A stretch of 64,000 nucleotides of DNA. Source: Phellopilus nigrolimitatus (taxonomy: Eukaryota > Basidiomycota > Agaricomycetes > Hymenochaetales > Hymenochaetaceae). The stretch is taken from positions 744,001-808,000 of the forward strand of contig JAJOHG010000006.1 in NCBI GenBank assembly GCA_021029095.1, read 5' to 3'. Made by a program: the position numbers and the translations under genes. Positions 24,508-34,200 of the stretch are shown here, in pieces. Under the pieces are notes generated by a model that saw nothing but the letters and a program-made list of their open reading frames with translations, was not told the origin of the DNA and did no database searches. Numbering within the stretch: position 1 is the first letter of the stretch; each line of letters begins with the position of its first letter.

Positions 24508-24845
24508 TTTTCACAATGTCGAAGCGGCTCTCCTCGAGCTTGAATGCGAGCGCGACGAGCGGCGCCTCTGCCGTGGGCACAAGCGCAACCGGCAGTGCGG
24601 AGAGCCAGTGTCACGTCGTGCGCGACCATGCAGGTACACACCGTCGAGCAGCGGCTGCACCGCCGTGTTCTTGATCGCGGACCTGAGGAACACCGGCGAG
24701 AAGCGCAGCGCGCAGCCCGACCGTCGCGCGGCGGATCGCGACGGTCGGGCTGCTCCGTCGTTGGCGGCGTCTCCTCGAGGAACAGCTCCGCCATCCCGTT
24801 GTCCACGTCCACGAGGCTAGACCCAGCAGTCGTTCCAGTCCACCG
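24508..24845 (-). pseudogene. MEF1: Captured fragment of mitochondrial elongation factor G
   Basis: On the minus strand, across frames, the fragment reads [14 protein letters not shown], then [20 protein letters not shown] with LDGV, then [19 protein letters not shown]. These correspond in order to the end of the GTPase domain and the start of domain II of mitochondrial EF-G. Frames change twice and both ends of the protein are missing, so it is not functional. It lies inside the hAT-like element, in the orientation opposite to the STT3 pieces. Confidence 0.72.
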
Positions 24846-24872
24846 CACCTGAATACATCAACATCCGGAGTC

Positions 24873-25376
24873 CGTGCCGTTGGTGGAACCATCTATCCTG
24901 GTTTGATGGCGACTAGTGGGGTCATTTACAATGTCCTCCACTGGCTCAATCTCCCTGTCGATATTCGCAATGTTTGCATTCTATTAGTCCCAGGATTCAG
25001 TGCTTTCACGGCCTGGTCAACTTACATGTTCACAAAAGAGTTGAAGGACGAGAGTGCAGGACTTCTGGCCGCCATTTTCATCGGTATTGCTCCTGGCTAC
25101 ATCTCACGTTCCGTCGCGGGCTCGTACGATAACGAAGCGATCGCTATCTTCCTGCTCATGTTCACATTTTACCTCTGGATTAAAGCTCTAAGAGTAGGAG
25201 GCGCATTCTTTGGCACAGCTGCCGCTCTTTTCTACTTCTACATGGTCGCTGCCTGGGGAGGCTACGCATGATTCCCTTGCATTCATTGGTTATTCTGTTA
25301 ATGGGCCGTTACTCCAGTCGTCTCTATGTTGCATACACCTCTTGGTACGCCGTTGGCACACTCGCGAGTATGCAAG
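24873..25376 (+). pseudogene. STT3: Captured STT3 fragment, first part
   Basis: Reads [20 protein letters not shown] and then [40 protein letters not shown] and [13 protein letters not shown]. These are the luminal and transmembrane signatures of the catalytic subunit of oligosaccharyltransferase in the ER. After GGYA a small deletion (about 25,270) shifts the frame and removes a few residues before IPLHSLVILLMGRYSSRLY. The fragment ends at ASMQ, where unrelated sequence begins. The parent protein is about 700 aa; here only about 165 residues remain in this block. Confidence 0.88.
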
Positions 25377-25925
25377 CGGCCGCACCTGACCTCGAGCGCG
25401 CCCCATCCGCATCCTCACGATCTTCGTCCCGCGCCCCCGCCCGCCCGCCGACGCCCGCACACCCGCGCCAGCACTGGTGGTCCCGCCCGGGCTCGGGAGG
25501 TGCCGCCTGCACAAAGAGCACGGGCGCAGGCGCGGGTGTCGACGCCGCGCCTGGCCTTGCCCCGCTCGCGTCGCTCATGTCGCGCGATGCGGCGCGTGCC
25601 CTGGGAGCCGCTGCGCTGCGCAGTGTGCCCGCCGTGCTACTCGGCGTGCTGCTGAACGTCTTCCCGGCCTTTGGCGGCGTCGGCATCTCGATGTTCTTCG
25701 TCACATACCACGTATGTCCCTGCTTTTCTTCTCTCGGCCCGGCGCTCACAGAACGCGCGCAGCACGATCATCGCGCAGCTCGCGTACTCGTGCGGCGCGA
25801 GCGGCTTCGCGGGCGCGAACGGGAGCATGATGATCGAGGTCGTGGTGCGTCCGTCCCGTTCCCGTCTCCCGCAATAGAACAAATACAGAAAAAAACAAAT
25901 ACGCAGCCTTTTTTCGTTGGTTTTC
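25377..25925 (+). pseudogene. Captured SulP-family (Vsb1-like) transporter fragment nested in STT3
   Basis: An insert splits the STT3 sequence exactly between ASMQ and PVRTSEH. It contains LRSVPAVLLGVLLNVFPAFG, then GVGISMFFVTYH. A canonical 44-nt intron follows (GTATGT at about 25712, acceptor at about 25755), then STIIAQLAYSCGASGFAGAN with GSMMIEVV and another donor-like GTGCGT. This matches the first transmembrane repeat of fungal SLC26/SulP-like proteins of the YGR125W (VSB1) group. A retained intron implies capture from DNA rather than from mRNA. The upstream Arg/Pro-rich part is unassigned. Confidence 0.68.
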
Positions 25926-26164
25926 AGCCCGTCCGTACGAGTGAACATATGGCCGTGCTTGGTGTTTCGGACTCCTCCAGCTTGTTGCCTTCACCGACTT
26001 TGTGCGCTCACTCGTGTCTTCGAAGCAATTTAAATCGCTCAACCGTGTTGCTGTCGTGCTGTTCAGCATTCTGGGCGCGTTGGTCTTTGGCGCCCTGACA
26101 ATGAATGGTTGGATTGCGCCTTGGACTGGACGCTTCTACTCTCTGTGGGATACCGGGTGCAGCG
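25926..26164 (+). pseudogene. STT3: Captured STT3 fragment, second part
   Basis: Continues STT3 from PVRTSEHMAVLGV. It then changes frame near 25,965 and reads LVSSKQFKSLNRVAVVLFSI followed by MNGWIAPWTGRFYSLWDTG, ending abruptly. With the first part it covers one continuous segment of the parent gene, interrupted by the SulP piece. The frameshift and the missing catalytic C-terminal domain exclude function. Confidence 0.86.
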
Positions 26165-26408
26165 CAGTGCCGCCGCCGCGTGCAACAGTACGCACCATAC
26201 AAATAAATTTACATTTGCTACTCTTTCCTTGAAACCCGTGAACTACCTGCGGGTATTGATAAATCACAAATTCTCGACCCGGACCCGTGACTATCCGTTT
26301 CCCACGGATCACCCGTCAACGGGTGATCCGTGAATACGGATCAGTAGTCCGGGTTTGGTCACGGGTCTCCACGGGTTTTAAGGACTCGTGGTGAGCTCTA
26401 ACGGTGAG

Positions 26409-27090
26409 GGTAGGCCCAGTGTGCTCGCGCGGCGCCACGAGGAACGTCCTGGTCGTCCTGGAGCGCGTGGTCAAAGCCAGCGCGAGCGTGCTCAATTTTG
26501 CTGTTGTGTAACGCGCGGCTTGTATCAGCTTGGGTGTGGTGGAGCTTGAGCTCACGCAGCGAGTTGAGGCGCGACGGATGAGAGCCGCAGCCGCAGCACG
26601 CGGGCTTCCCAGGCATGAGCGGTATCCAGCCGCAACCGACTGGATCTCAGCCGAAAGAAGAAGGCTTTCAGCAAAGCAGATCCAGACAGTCCCGCCTTTA
26701 CCTGGCAACTTTGGCGGTCGTGCTAGTGCTTTCTCGGAGGCCGTGGACAAGGGAGACAGCCAAATAGCACTGTTTACAACTTTCATAGTCATAGCATGGG
26801 TGAGCCTTTCTTAATTACTTAAACCAATTTGCATCCTCATTTTTACGACATCAATGTAGGATAATCTGTTGAGTGTAGCATATCTTATAGCAGAAACACA
26901 GTAATCAGTATGTCTTGACGAGGTGCAGGAAGGCTCGATTTGGAAATTGATGCTAAGCGATTAACCTCTGTGATCGCCATTGGCTACTATTTTGTGGCCG
27001 AGCATCTTTCTCTCACAATGATGACTATCTTGCGCTATCATTGTTGCCGCCGTTGTCATTGTCGTCCCCGCTGGCCATACACTTGAGAAA
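26409..27090. other. Sequence right of the hAT element
   Basis: No gene I can support. A plus-strand frame ending near 26,800 (with GGRASAFSEAVDKGD and a hydrophobic ALFTTFIVIAW followed by GTGAGC) could be an exon relic. The last 150 bases before 27,091 would hold the promoter of the next gene; a CCAAT in reverse (GCCATTGGC) is at about 26975. Confidence 0.35.
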
Positions 27091-28699
27091 ATGCCCTACC
27101 TCAAGTTTCACTATCCGTACAGGACGCCAATGGAACTGCTCTCCTTCCAGCTGGCGAAGCCCAACAGTGCTGCGTCGTCTGCAGCCGTGAGGGAGTATGC
27201 CAACACACAGAAAGCGATAACATCGGCATACGGGGCCATTGGACAGAATTACACGGAAATGACAATTGATATGAAGTCCCATCTCCTCGACTATTTCATG
27301 CAGGCCGCGTCGGAGTCTATCGTTCGACCAGCGTCGTACTATGAGACGCTCCCGAAGTCGGTCAACGAGGTGTTCGTCACCAATATAGGTGAGCGAACTA
27401 AGCACAAAGAGTTCCTACTTCACCTTTTGCATGGTGTGGTGAGTCACTTTGTTCTTTCTTTTGTTGGCGCGCTGGAGACGATCTCTTACAACAGTGCATT
27501 GCGTTGGAGCATGAGACGGAAACACATGCAATAGTTGCCCTCTATAATTCTGATTCTGTTAATTACAATATCGCAAACCAACCAGCGGAGGATCTTGCTG
27601 CAGCAATCGATTTTCGTATGCCACCTCTCCTCCTCCATCATTCGCCCATCCAACTCGGTCAGGTCACGGAGAATTTTGGGGTAAATGTTGCGCGTTTGTT
27701 ATTCAACGTCGCGAATGAACACAAAAAGCGTCGTAAGTGGTCAGCAAAGGTTGGGCGGGTGCGTGATGGTATATTGTTGTCGTTAAGCTGTCACTAACAC
27801 TACAAAAGACGGATTGCTATTCTGCACCGAAACAAACGGAGCCAATGCCCTCGCCGCTGCTGCAGACAAACAAGTTACTGCTATCCCCACCGCGTTCTCC
27901 TGAAAAGTCAAGAAATACGTCTCCATCCATCACTAGAACCGTCTCGTCATCTTCTCCATCACCAGAGTCATCAGTCTCCTCAACGTCGACAATGGGCAAA
28001 ACAATGGGAGGGCGCGGCAGCTTGATGAAGGAATTGGACGATGACGAAGAGTCTTTGTGGGAAGGACTCGACGACATTAGCATAGCCGACTTCGAAGAGG
28101 CCCAGGAGTCCATCGACAGGTCCTATAATGTGCCATCCGTAGGCATTCCCACGAACACTTACGACGGCTACATTATGCGGGCTAATCAAGTAGACTTGGA
28201 GGAGTCCCCTTCCTATGCTGGTAGGTTTTATATGGTGCCGACAGCCACTCCGCCATCAAATTTCTCGCCATCTCGCCAGCGTGTCAATGTATCCGCTGAT
28301 CCCCTCAGGGTTTCTCGTCACGCGTCGCAGCAGGACAACTACGAGCAGCAGCAAACGCGTCGCATGCCGCAGCAGGACAACTACGAGCAGCAGCGAACAC
28401 GTCTCGCGCCGCAGCAGGCCAGCTATGAGCAGCAGCAAACGCGTCGCATGCCGCAGCAGGACAACTACGAGCAGCAGCGAACACGTCTCGCGCCACAGCA
28501 GGCCAGCTACGAGCAGCAGCAAACGCGTCGCATGCCGCAGCAGGACGACTACGAGCAGCAGCAAATGCGTTACGTGGATGAACAACATGCACCTGGCAAT
28601 GAATATCAGGCCGCTCGGGAGAGCACTACACGCAGTAGGAAGGGGAAACAGCGTGCGCCTGCAGCTTCGCAGGCAAGACGCGGTGGCTACAATGCTTAA
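27091..28699 (+). CDS. Hypothetical protein with 14-residue Gln-rich tandem repeats, 3 exons, 489 aa
   Basis: Exons are 27091-27388, 27478-27758 and 27809-28699; introns of 89 and 50 nt in phase, total 1470 nt. The N-terminal 190 residues look globular (MPYLKFHYPYRTPMELLSFQ start; GVNVARLLFNVANEHKKRRK before the second intron). The middle is Ser/Pro- and acid-rich. Six tandem 42-bp units (28328-28579) encode QQDNYEQQ(Q/R)TR(R/L)(M/A)P and close variants, so two unit types alternate. The C-terminus is basic (SRKGKQRAP). I recognise no domain. Upstream frames contain stops, so the ATG at 27091 is the likely start. The low-complexity half and repeat-driven growth suggest a fast-evolving protein, perhaps nuclear; that is inference. 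Confidence 0.6.
28328..28579 (+). repeat. Six 42-bp coding tandem repeats
   Basis: In-frame units starting CAGCAGGACAACTACGAGCA or CAGCAGGCCAGCTACGAGCA alternate, so the true period is partly 84 bp. The near identity of alternate units points to recent expansion by slippage or unequal exchange. Confidence 0.9.
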
Positions 28700-29280
28700 T
28701 CTGGTTGCTTGTCATTTGTTGGTTGGGGAATATGCTCTCTTTTTACATGTCGTTTTGTCTCTGTAACTAGTAGGCTCGCCTTCTGCAAACAATTTCTTTT
28801 CTTTTTCAAACATTTTGACGCCGAGCCGTGCCCGCGTGCTTGGAAGATATACCTCGTTATTTGCAGGGGTAGGAGGAGAATGGGTAAAATATATAAGATC
28901 CAAACGCCACAGATAAAGGGTTGAGGACCATTAGCCTTTTTCGGACTCGCGCGTGGACGGGCACCGTTACTCACTCACCAACACCGACGACGTAGACGCC
29001 GACGGTGCTCAGCTTACCTTAGGTCTTTCGCGAACTAGCCGGTTAGGTCGATGGCGGCCTGAATTCAATGGACTTCGAACGACATCAGGCAGCGTCGAGT
29101 TCATCGTCCCACACGCAGGCTGCATCGTCTTCATCGAACGCAAACCACCGTGACAAGGTGCCGACCCGCGCAAATACGCGTCTCAAAGCCGCAAAGGAGA
29201 AAGAGAGAGGACGAGAGAAGGACGAGCAATAGACCAAATAAACTGCTGTGTGTCGCTCATCTCTTACTTGAAATATGAGG
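28700..29280. other. Intergenic, no feature recognised
   Basis: Likely the 3' untranslated region of the preceding gene, then about 350 bp with no supported coding sequence. An AG-rich run (GAGAAAGAGAGAGGACGAGA) is at about 29200-29220. Confidence 0.4.
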
Positions 29281-30866
29281 GATGCTGACATTCCGATACG
29301 ATGTGATGCAGAGACGCGCCCGTGACCACGCTGGTAAATGTAAGACCAAAGAAGTTCTTACCGATTCTCCATCTACACCCACTCGTGCAAGCAAGAGGTA
29401 AGAAAAATCAACTTTGCGACCCTTGCCTTATTCTGAGAGGATTGTTGACTCCGCTTTCCAGGACTCGTCGCGCCACTCTTCCGCCAACCGCTGCGTCCTT
29501 AATCATCAACGCGCCCACCACCAAAGATCCGAAGGGAAAGAAACGAGCAAAAAGTTATCCTGACTCCGTTTCGGAAGACGAATCGACACTCAGCTCCCCG
29601 AAGAGGCAACGCTCGTCCAGCTCCTATACACTCCGAACTAGAAAGGATTTGACTTCGTGAATGCCGAAGAAAACCAGGTTTGCACTTTTATTGCTCAAAG
29701 CAACTTGTTCTTCTTAGCTAATCATTTCAAAGTAGATCTACGGCGAAGGGTAAAAGTACGGCAAAGGGGAAAGCCGTGGCGGCACCTGGACCTTCGCGAT
29801 TTGAAGACGACGAAGAGATGATGAATGTCGATTACGGTGTGGGGGTGCATGATGATGAGGAACCTATAAATGAGGAGGAGGACCATCGTGATGGTGACGA
29901 GAATGCGGAGAAGAGTGACGATGAGCAGTATGAAGAAGAAAGGGCGGTTCAGCCGCCAGCCGAGGTGTCGCCAGATTCTCGCCGGACTCTCGAGGAGACG
30001 ATGGCGATGTTCGACTTCTCGTGGCTTGAGGTTATATGAGCCAGCTGAACGCCCGTCTACGAACTTTTCTTAACAATATCAAGCCCTCGGCTGATCTGAC
30101 GACGAAGCTCATTGCTCTCCAAGAGCTCGGTGAACTTCTAAGTATCAGTACTGAGGAGGATACACTCGCAGGTTCTTTCCAAGTCGAAAGCTTTGTCAGA
30201 GAGCTCGTTCGTATTCTTGGGGGTACTGGCGGTGAAGCGGCTCAAGATGAGGGTGACGACGACAATGAGAACAACGACGAAGATGCGGCGCTTGCCTCAG
30301 CGTTCCAAATGAGTGCCGGTGGCACCCTCCCTGGTGACGAGAACCTAGAAGCTCAACTACTGGCTTGTAGATGTCTTGCTAACCTGATGGAAGCTCTTCC
30401 TGGCTGTGGCCACATTCTAGTGTACCATGGTGCAATTCCTGTTCTCTGCAGCAAATTGCTTGAGATCTCGTACATCGATCTAGCTGAACAGACTTCACTC
30501 GTAAGCTTCCTTATAAACCGAGCATTCTCGTACGTCTACTTAAAACTTTTCGTAGATGTTAGAGAAGATTTCAGAAGAGTATCCCAGCGTGCTCGTGCGC
30601 TAGGGTGGCCTAGCTGCTCTTTTACTTTTTTGGATTTCTTCTTAATCGCTGTTCAGCGCACAATGCTGCAGACTGCGGCTAACGTCTGTCGTAATGCACC
30701 TGTGGATAACCTCCCGATGATTAAGGACGTCTGGCCCATCATACGCAACTGCCTGGGTTGCGCTGAACAAAGACTTGTCAACTTCGCGGCACTCTGCGTC
30801 ATAAGGGGTGATAAGTCCCGCCATCGTTGGCACACTGAGAAGCTTGAGGTTCTCGTATCCCCTTGA
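29281..30866 (+). pseudogene. UFD4: Truncated UFD4/TRIP12-type HECT ubiquitin ligase (N-terminal part only)
   Basis: The parent is the E3 ligase of the ubiquitin-fusion-degradation pathway, normally over 1,500 aa with a C-terminal HECT domain. Present here are the basic/Ser-rich N-terminus (KGKKRAKSYPDSVSEDESTL), an acidic linker, and the armadillo-like N-terminal region (LTTKLIALQELGELLSISTE, LEAQLLACRCLANLMEALPG, YHGAIPVLCSKLLEISYIDL). Exon-intron structure is kept: for example the intron before MLEKISEEYPSVLVR ends at about 30555. Immediately after that phrase there is an in-frame TAG (30601-30603), then a frameshift before LDFFLIAVQRTMLQTAANVC. Sequence similarity stops near 30,866 and no HECT domain follows. 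This is a dead 5' fragment. Confidence 0.85.
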
Positions 30867-31288
30867 TCGAGGACGGTCTTTACTTACGACTTATCATAGT
30901 CCATCTAAAGCTACACCTGCAGGAGTTAGCTCCGTTCAAAGGCGAAATTAGCCTGGAGGTTTCACTTAGCACTTCGTTATTTCCCCCATTCCCAGTCTTA
31001 TTTTTCTGCGATAATATGTACGCTTTTGAGTTTTCTTTTTTACTTTGCCTTGTATTCTGCATTGTCTATAGCGCATGTCCCACCTGAACTACCTAGAGCC
31101 TTGCATGATACACTAATAGGAGCCAACGGCCAAGTTTTCTGCACAATATCAGTCACAAACACAAACACAGAATACGCGAACAGTTACGTGTACGTGACGG
31201 CATAGTAACTTTGCTGTGTCAACCCGCATCTCAACCCGCATCTCAGCCCGCGTCTCAGTCCATATATCACGCACCTTCGTTTGACAAC
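30867..31288. other. Intergenic / promoter of the JmjC gene
   Basis: No gene seen. From about 31222 there are imperfect repeats of CAACCCGCATCTCA just upstream of the first ATG of the next gene. The open frame extends 5' of that ATG but contains no earlier ATG. Confidence 0.4.
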
Positions 31289-34200
31289 ATGTCTGTCATT
31301 GTCGTCCACGCACAGCCCGACTGTCCCATTCCTTTGTCGAACAACATGTCTGCTGTCTCAGCTTCTGACACTTTAGGAGAGTTCATTCGAGAGCGGAGAG
31401 TAGCGAATGGCTCTGGTATACCCATCGCATTCCTACTTACACCTATTGGAGCATCAGCGCCCTTTTATTGCTTGCCATCGTCATGGTCAACGTACCCTAT
31501 CCCGGACTATGGGCCTTTGACTGCTTCTGGGATTGTTTCACGTCTCTATCGGACGATGATGTCCTTTAACATGGCGCTCATTTCAAGTTTGAGAGCAAGC
31601 CAACCAAATGATCGATCGCTCGCCCGCGCATCTGTCTCGGTCACTGGATGCACCGAGTGGTACCACGGCATTATGCAAGCTATGCTCTTCGACAGGGTTG
31701 ACTGGGCTGTACGGTCGAGCGGCGCAACTGGTCCAATTCTCCGCAACGAGCAGACACCATACACGAAACCAACTGCGCTCCCAAAGCAAGCTGAACGTAT
31801 GTGGGAGATCTATCGGAATTGGCCCGAGACAGCATCGTTGTTCGTTACTGCTTGGGTCGCGAGCGAATCTGAAGATATCGAAATGGAGTACCCCTATGTA
31901 ACCAATGAAAACGATGGTCAAAAAGCCATTGGCCCGGCTGGAAACGATGGTGAAGGGGCCATTGGCCTGGTTGAGGATGACAACGCCAAGTCTACCACTG
32001 GCTCCGGCACTGAGTCCACTGGTCGTACGTGGTATGGGGTGCGTAGTGTGGTAGAATCTCTTGTGCGAGGGACAGAGCAGACTTCCGCGGCTATGCACGT
32101 AAACCTCGTAGAGAATAACTTCTGCTGGGCTGCTCTAGGTTTACTCGCTATCTCACTGGTAAGCTTTTTTTCTGTGCGTCTTACATTTCGTTTCAAACTA
32201 GTAATTTTTCATTCAAATCATGTCCGGCTTCTTTCCCTCACCTTCTCCCCCCTTTTCTTTTCCTTCATTGAAACGCAGCGTTTGTTTTTCTAAATTACAT
32301 TTGTTTTAGCGCGCGTTGGATGAAATGAAACACGTGACCCGTGCTATCAGTGACGGAGCCATGCCGAAGAAGAGGTTGACTGAGTATTTAGCGTAAGTGA
32401 CTATATCTCTAGCCTCTACTTTGAAGAGCAATTTTCTCATTGATTGCATCAGTGACAACTATGGACACCTTCCGAAAGAAATCGCAGGATTAGCAGATTA
32501 CGACTTACTTCGTCCACTTTACGCGCTGGCAGGAATCTCACCAATCGTGTTGCTCAGTAAATTACAAATCACGGTAACTGGGAAATGCAAAGTCGGCCTA
32601 TCGCACCTTGCTGAGGTGTGCAACAAGTACAATTTTGGCCTTTTCCCCTTTGCTAAATCCTTTTTTCCAGTCAATTACGCATCCTTCTCTCAATGACGAC
32701 CGGTCCCGCCGCTATATCGAAAGCGATCTCATCAGAGTTGTCGTTACAATGGCCCTGAAGGGACGTTCCCATTTCAAAACATGCATGGGGCCAGTGATCC
32801 AGAGATGGCGTGAATATGGTGTCATAACTGAGTCAAATACAGTTGCACCGGAAAAACCTGTCACTGAAATTGACCTAGCTGGTTCTTTCAGGCGTGCGCA
32901 GGAAACACAACCAGCAGGCTTCCGCATGATACAGAGTCTTACAAAGATGCTCGAGAAGATCGGCAGGCGATCCAAAGCGAAGAGCCATGAACTCATTGAC
33001 ATCGCGCAAGTCATAAACCTCTCGGGTGAAATACCCTCGTGGCTAGCATCCGCACTCGTCTCCGAGTCATCGAAGAAGACTTCGCCTTTGTCGGGGAAGG
33101 ACACCGATACCGAGACATCTGAAGACGACGAAACGCGACGCAGCAAACGCGAGAAGAAAGGCGTTGAACGTGGCCTGGGTGGAGAACTGGGGAAGCTGAG
33201 TTTGAAACGAAACAGAAAGCGAAACAAGCAGCCGGAATTCTCAGAAGACGAATACATTGATAAGTCACAACCATTATTAAAGGAAGGTGGAGCGAAGGAA
33301 AGGCTTGCTGGAAAGGGAAACAACAAGCGAGGAGCAGAGGACGACATCGAACTGAACGATAAGACATCTCGGGTGAAGAAATCGCGACGCATTGATGATT
33401 CCGACGACAGCGATGACTCAATCGGAAACATATTTTCTGCTGACTATGTTGCTCCAACATTCCAGTTCGAATATGTAGATTTTTCGAAACCTCCTCGTGG
33501 TGTACGTATACCAAATTCATGATGCTGCATCGTGATTGATATTCCATCCCTTCCCACAGACCTCCCGGACTTGTACTTTTCACCTTCTGTACCCCTTGGA
33601 AAGTTCTGAGGACATTGTGATGAGCGCTGCTGGCGATGAACGCTCTTCTATCGCTCCGGAGGCCTCACCTAGCGATCCGGAACACAAAGAGATGGAAAGA
33701 CGTGAGGACATTGTGACGAGCGCTGCTGGCGATGAACGCTCTTCTATCGCTCCGGAGGCCTCACCTAGCGATCCGGAACACAAAGAGATGGAAAGACGTG
33801 AGGACATTGTGACGAGCGCTGCTGGCGATGAACGCTCTTCTATCGCTCCGGAGGCCTCACCTAGCGATCCGGAACACAAAGAGATGGAAAGACGTGAGGA
33901 CATTGTGACGAGCGCTGCTGGCGATGAACGCTCTTCTATCGCTCCGGAGGCCTCACCTAGCGATCCGGAACACAAAGAGATGGAAAGACGTGAGGACATT
34001 GTGACGAGCGCTGCTGGCGATGAACGCTCTTCTATCGCTCCGGAGGCCTCACCTAGCGATCCGGAACACAAAGAGATGGAAAGACGTGAGGACATTGTGA
34101 CGAGCGCTGCTGGCGATGAACGCTCTTCTATCGCTCCGGAGGTCCCACGTAGCGATTTGGTATACAATACAATTGCAAAGGATGACGATGGCTTTGGTTC

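Larger units (their letters stand above)
24253..26400. mobile_element. Non-autonomous hAT-like element carrying three captured gene fragments (Pack-hAT, 2148 bp)
   Basis: The terminal inverted repeats are 19 bp with one mismatch: TAGGGCTCACCACGAGTCC at the left and, inverted, TAGAGCTCACCACGAGTCC at the right. An exact 8-bp target duplication ACGGTGAG flanks it (24245-24252 and 26401-26408). The TA(G/A)NG start and 8-bp duplication are hAT hallmarks. The subterminal regions (about 24265-24440 and 26260-26390) are rich in ACCCGT/ACGGGT hexamers, as is common in hAT ends. No transposase is present. Instead the interior contains pieces of mitochondrial EF-G (-), STT3 (+) and a SulP-type transporter (+). 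Confidence 0.9.

Noticed and set aside
31211..31288. Upstream extension of the JmjC frame (Gln/Pro/Ala/Ser repeats)
   Set aside because: It begins at a TTG, not an ATG, and consists of imperfect repeats; the first ATG is at 31,289.
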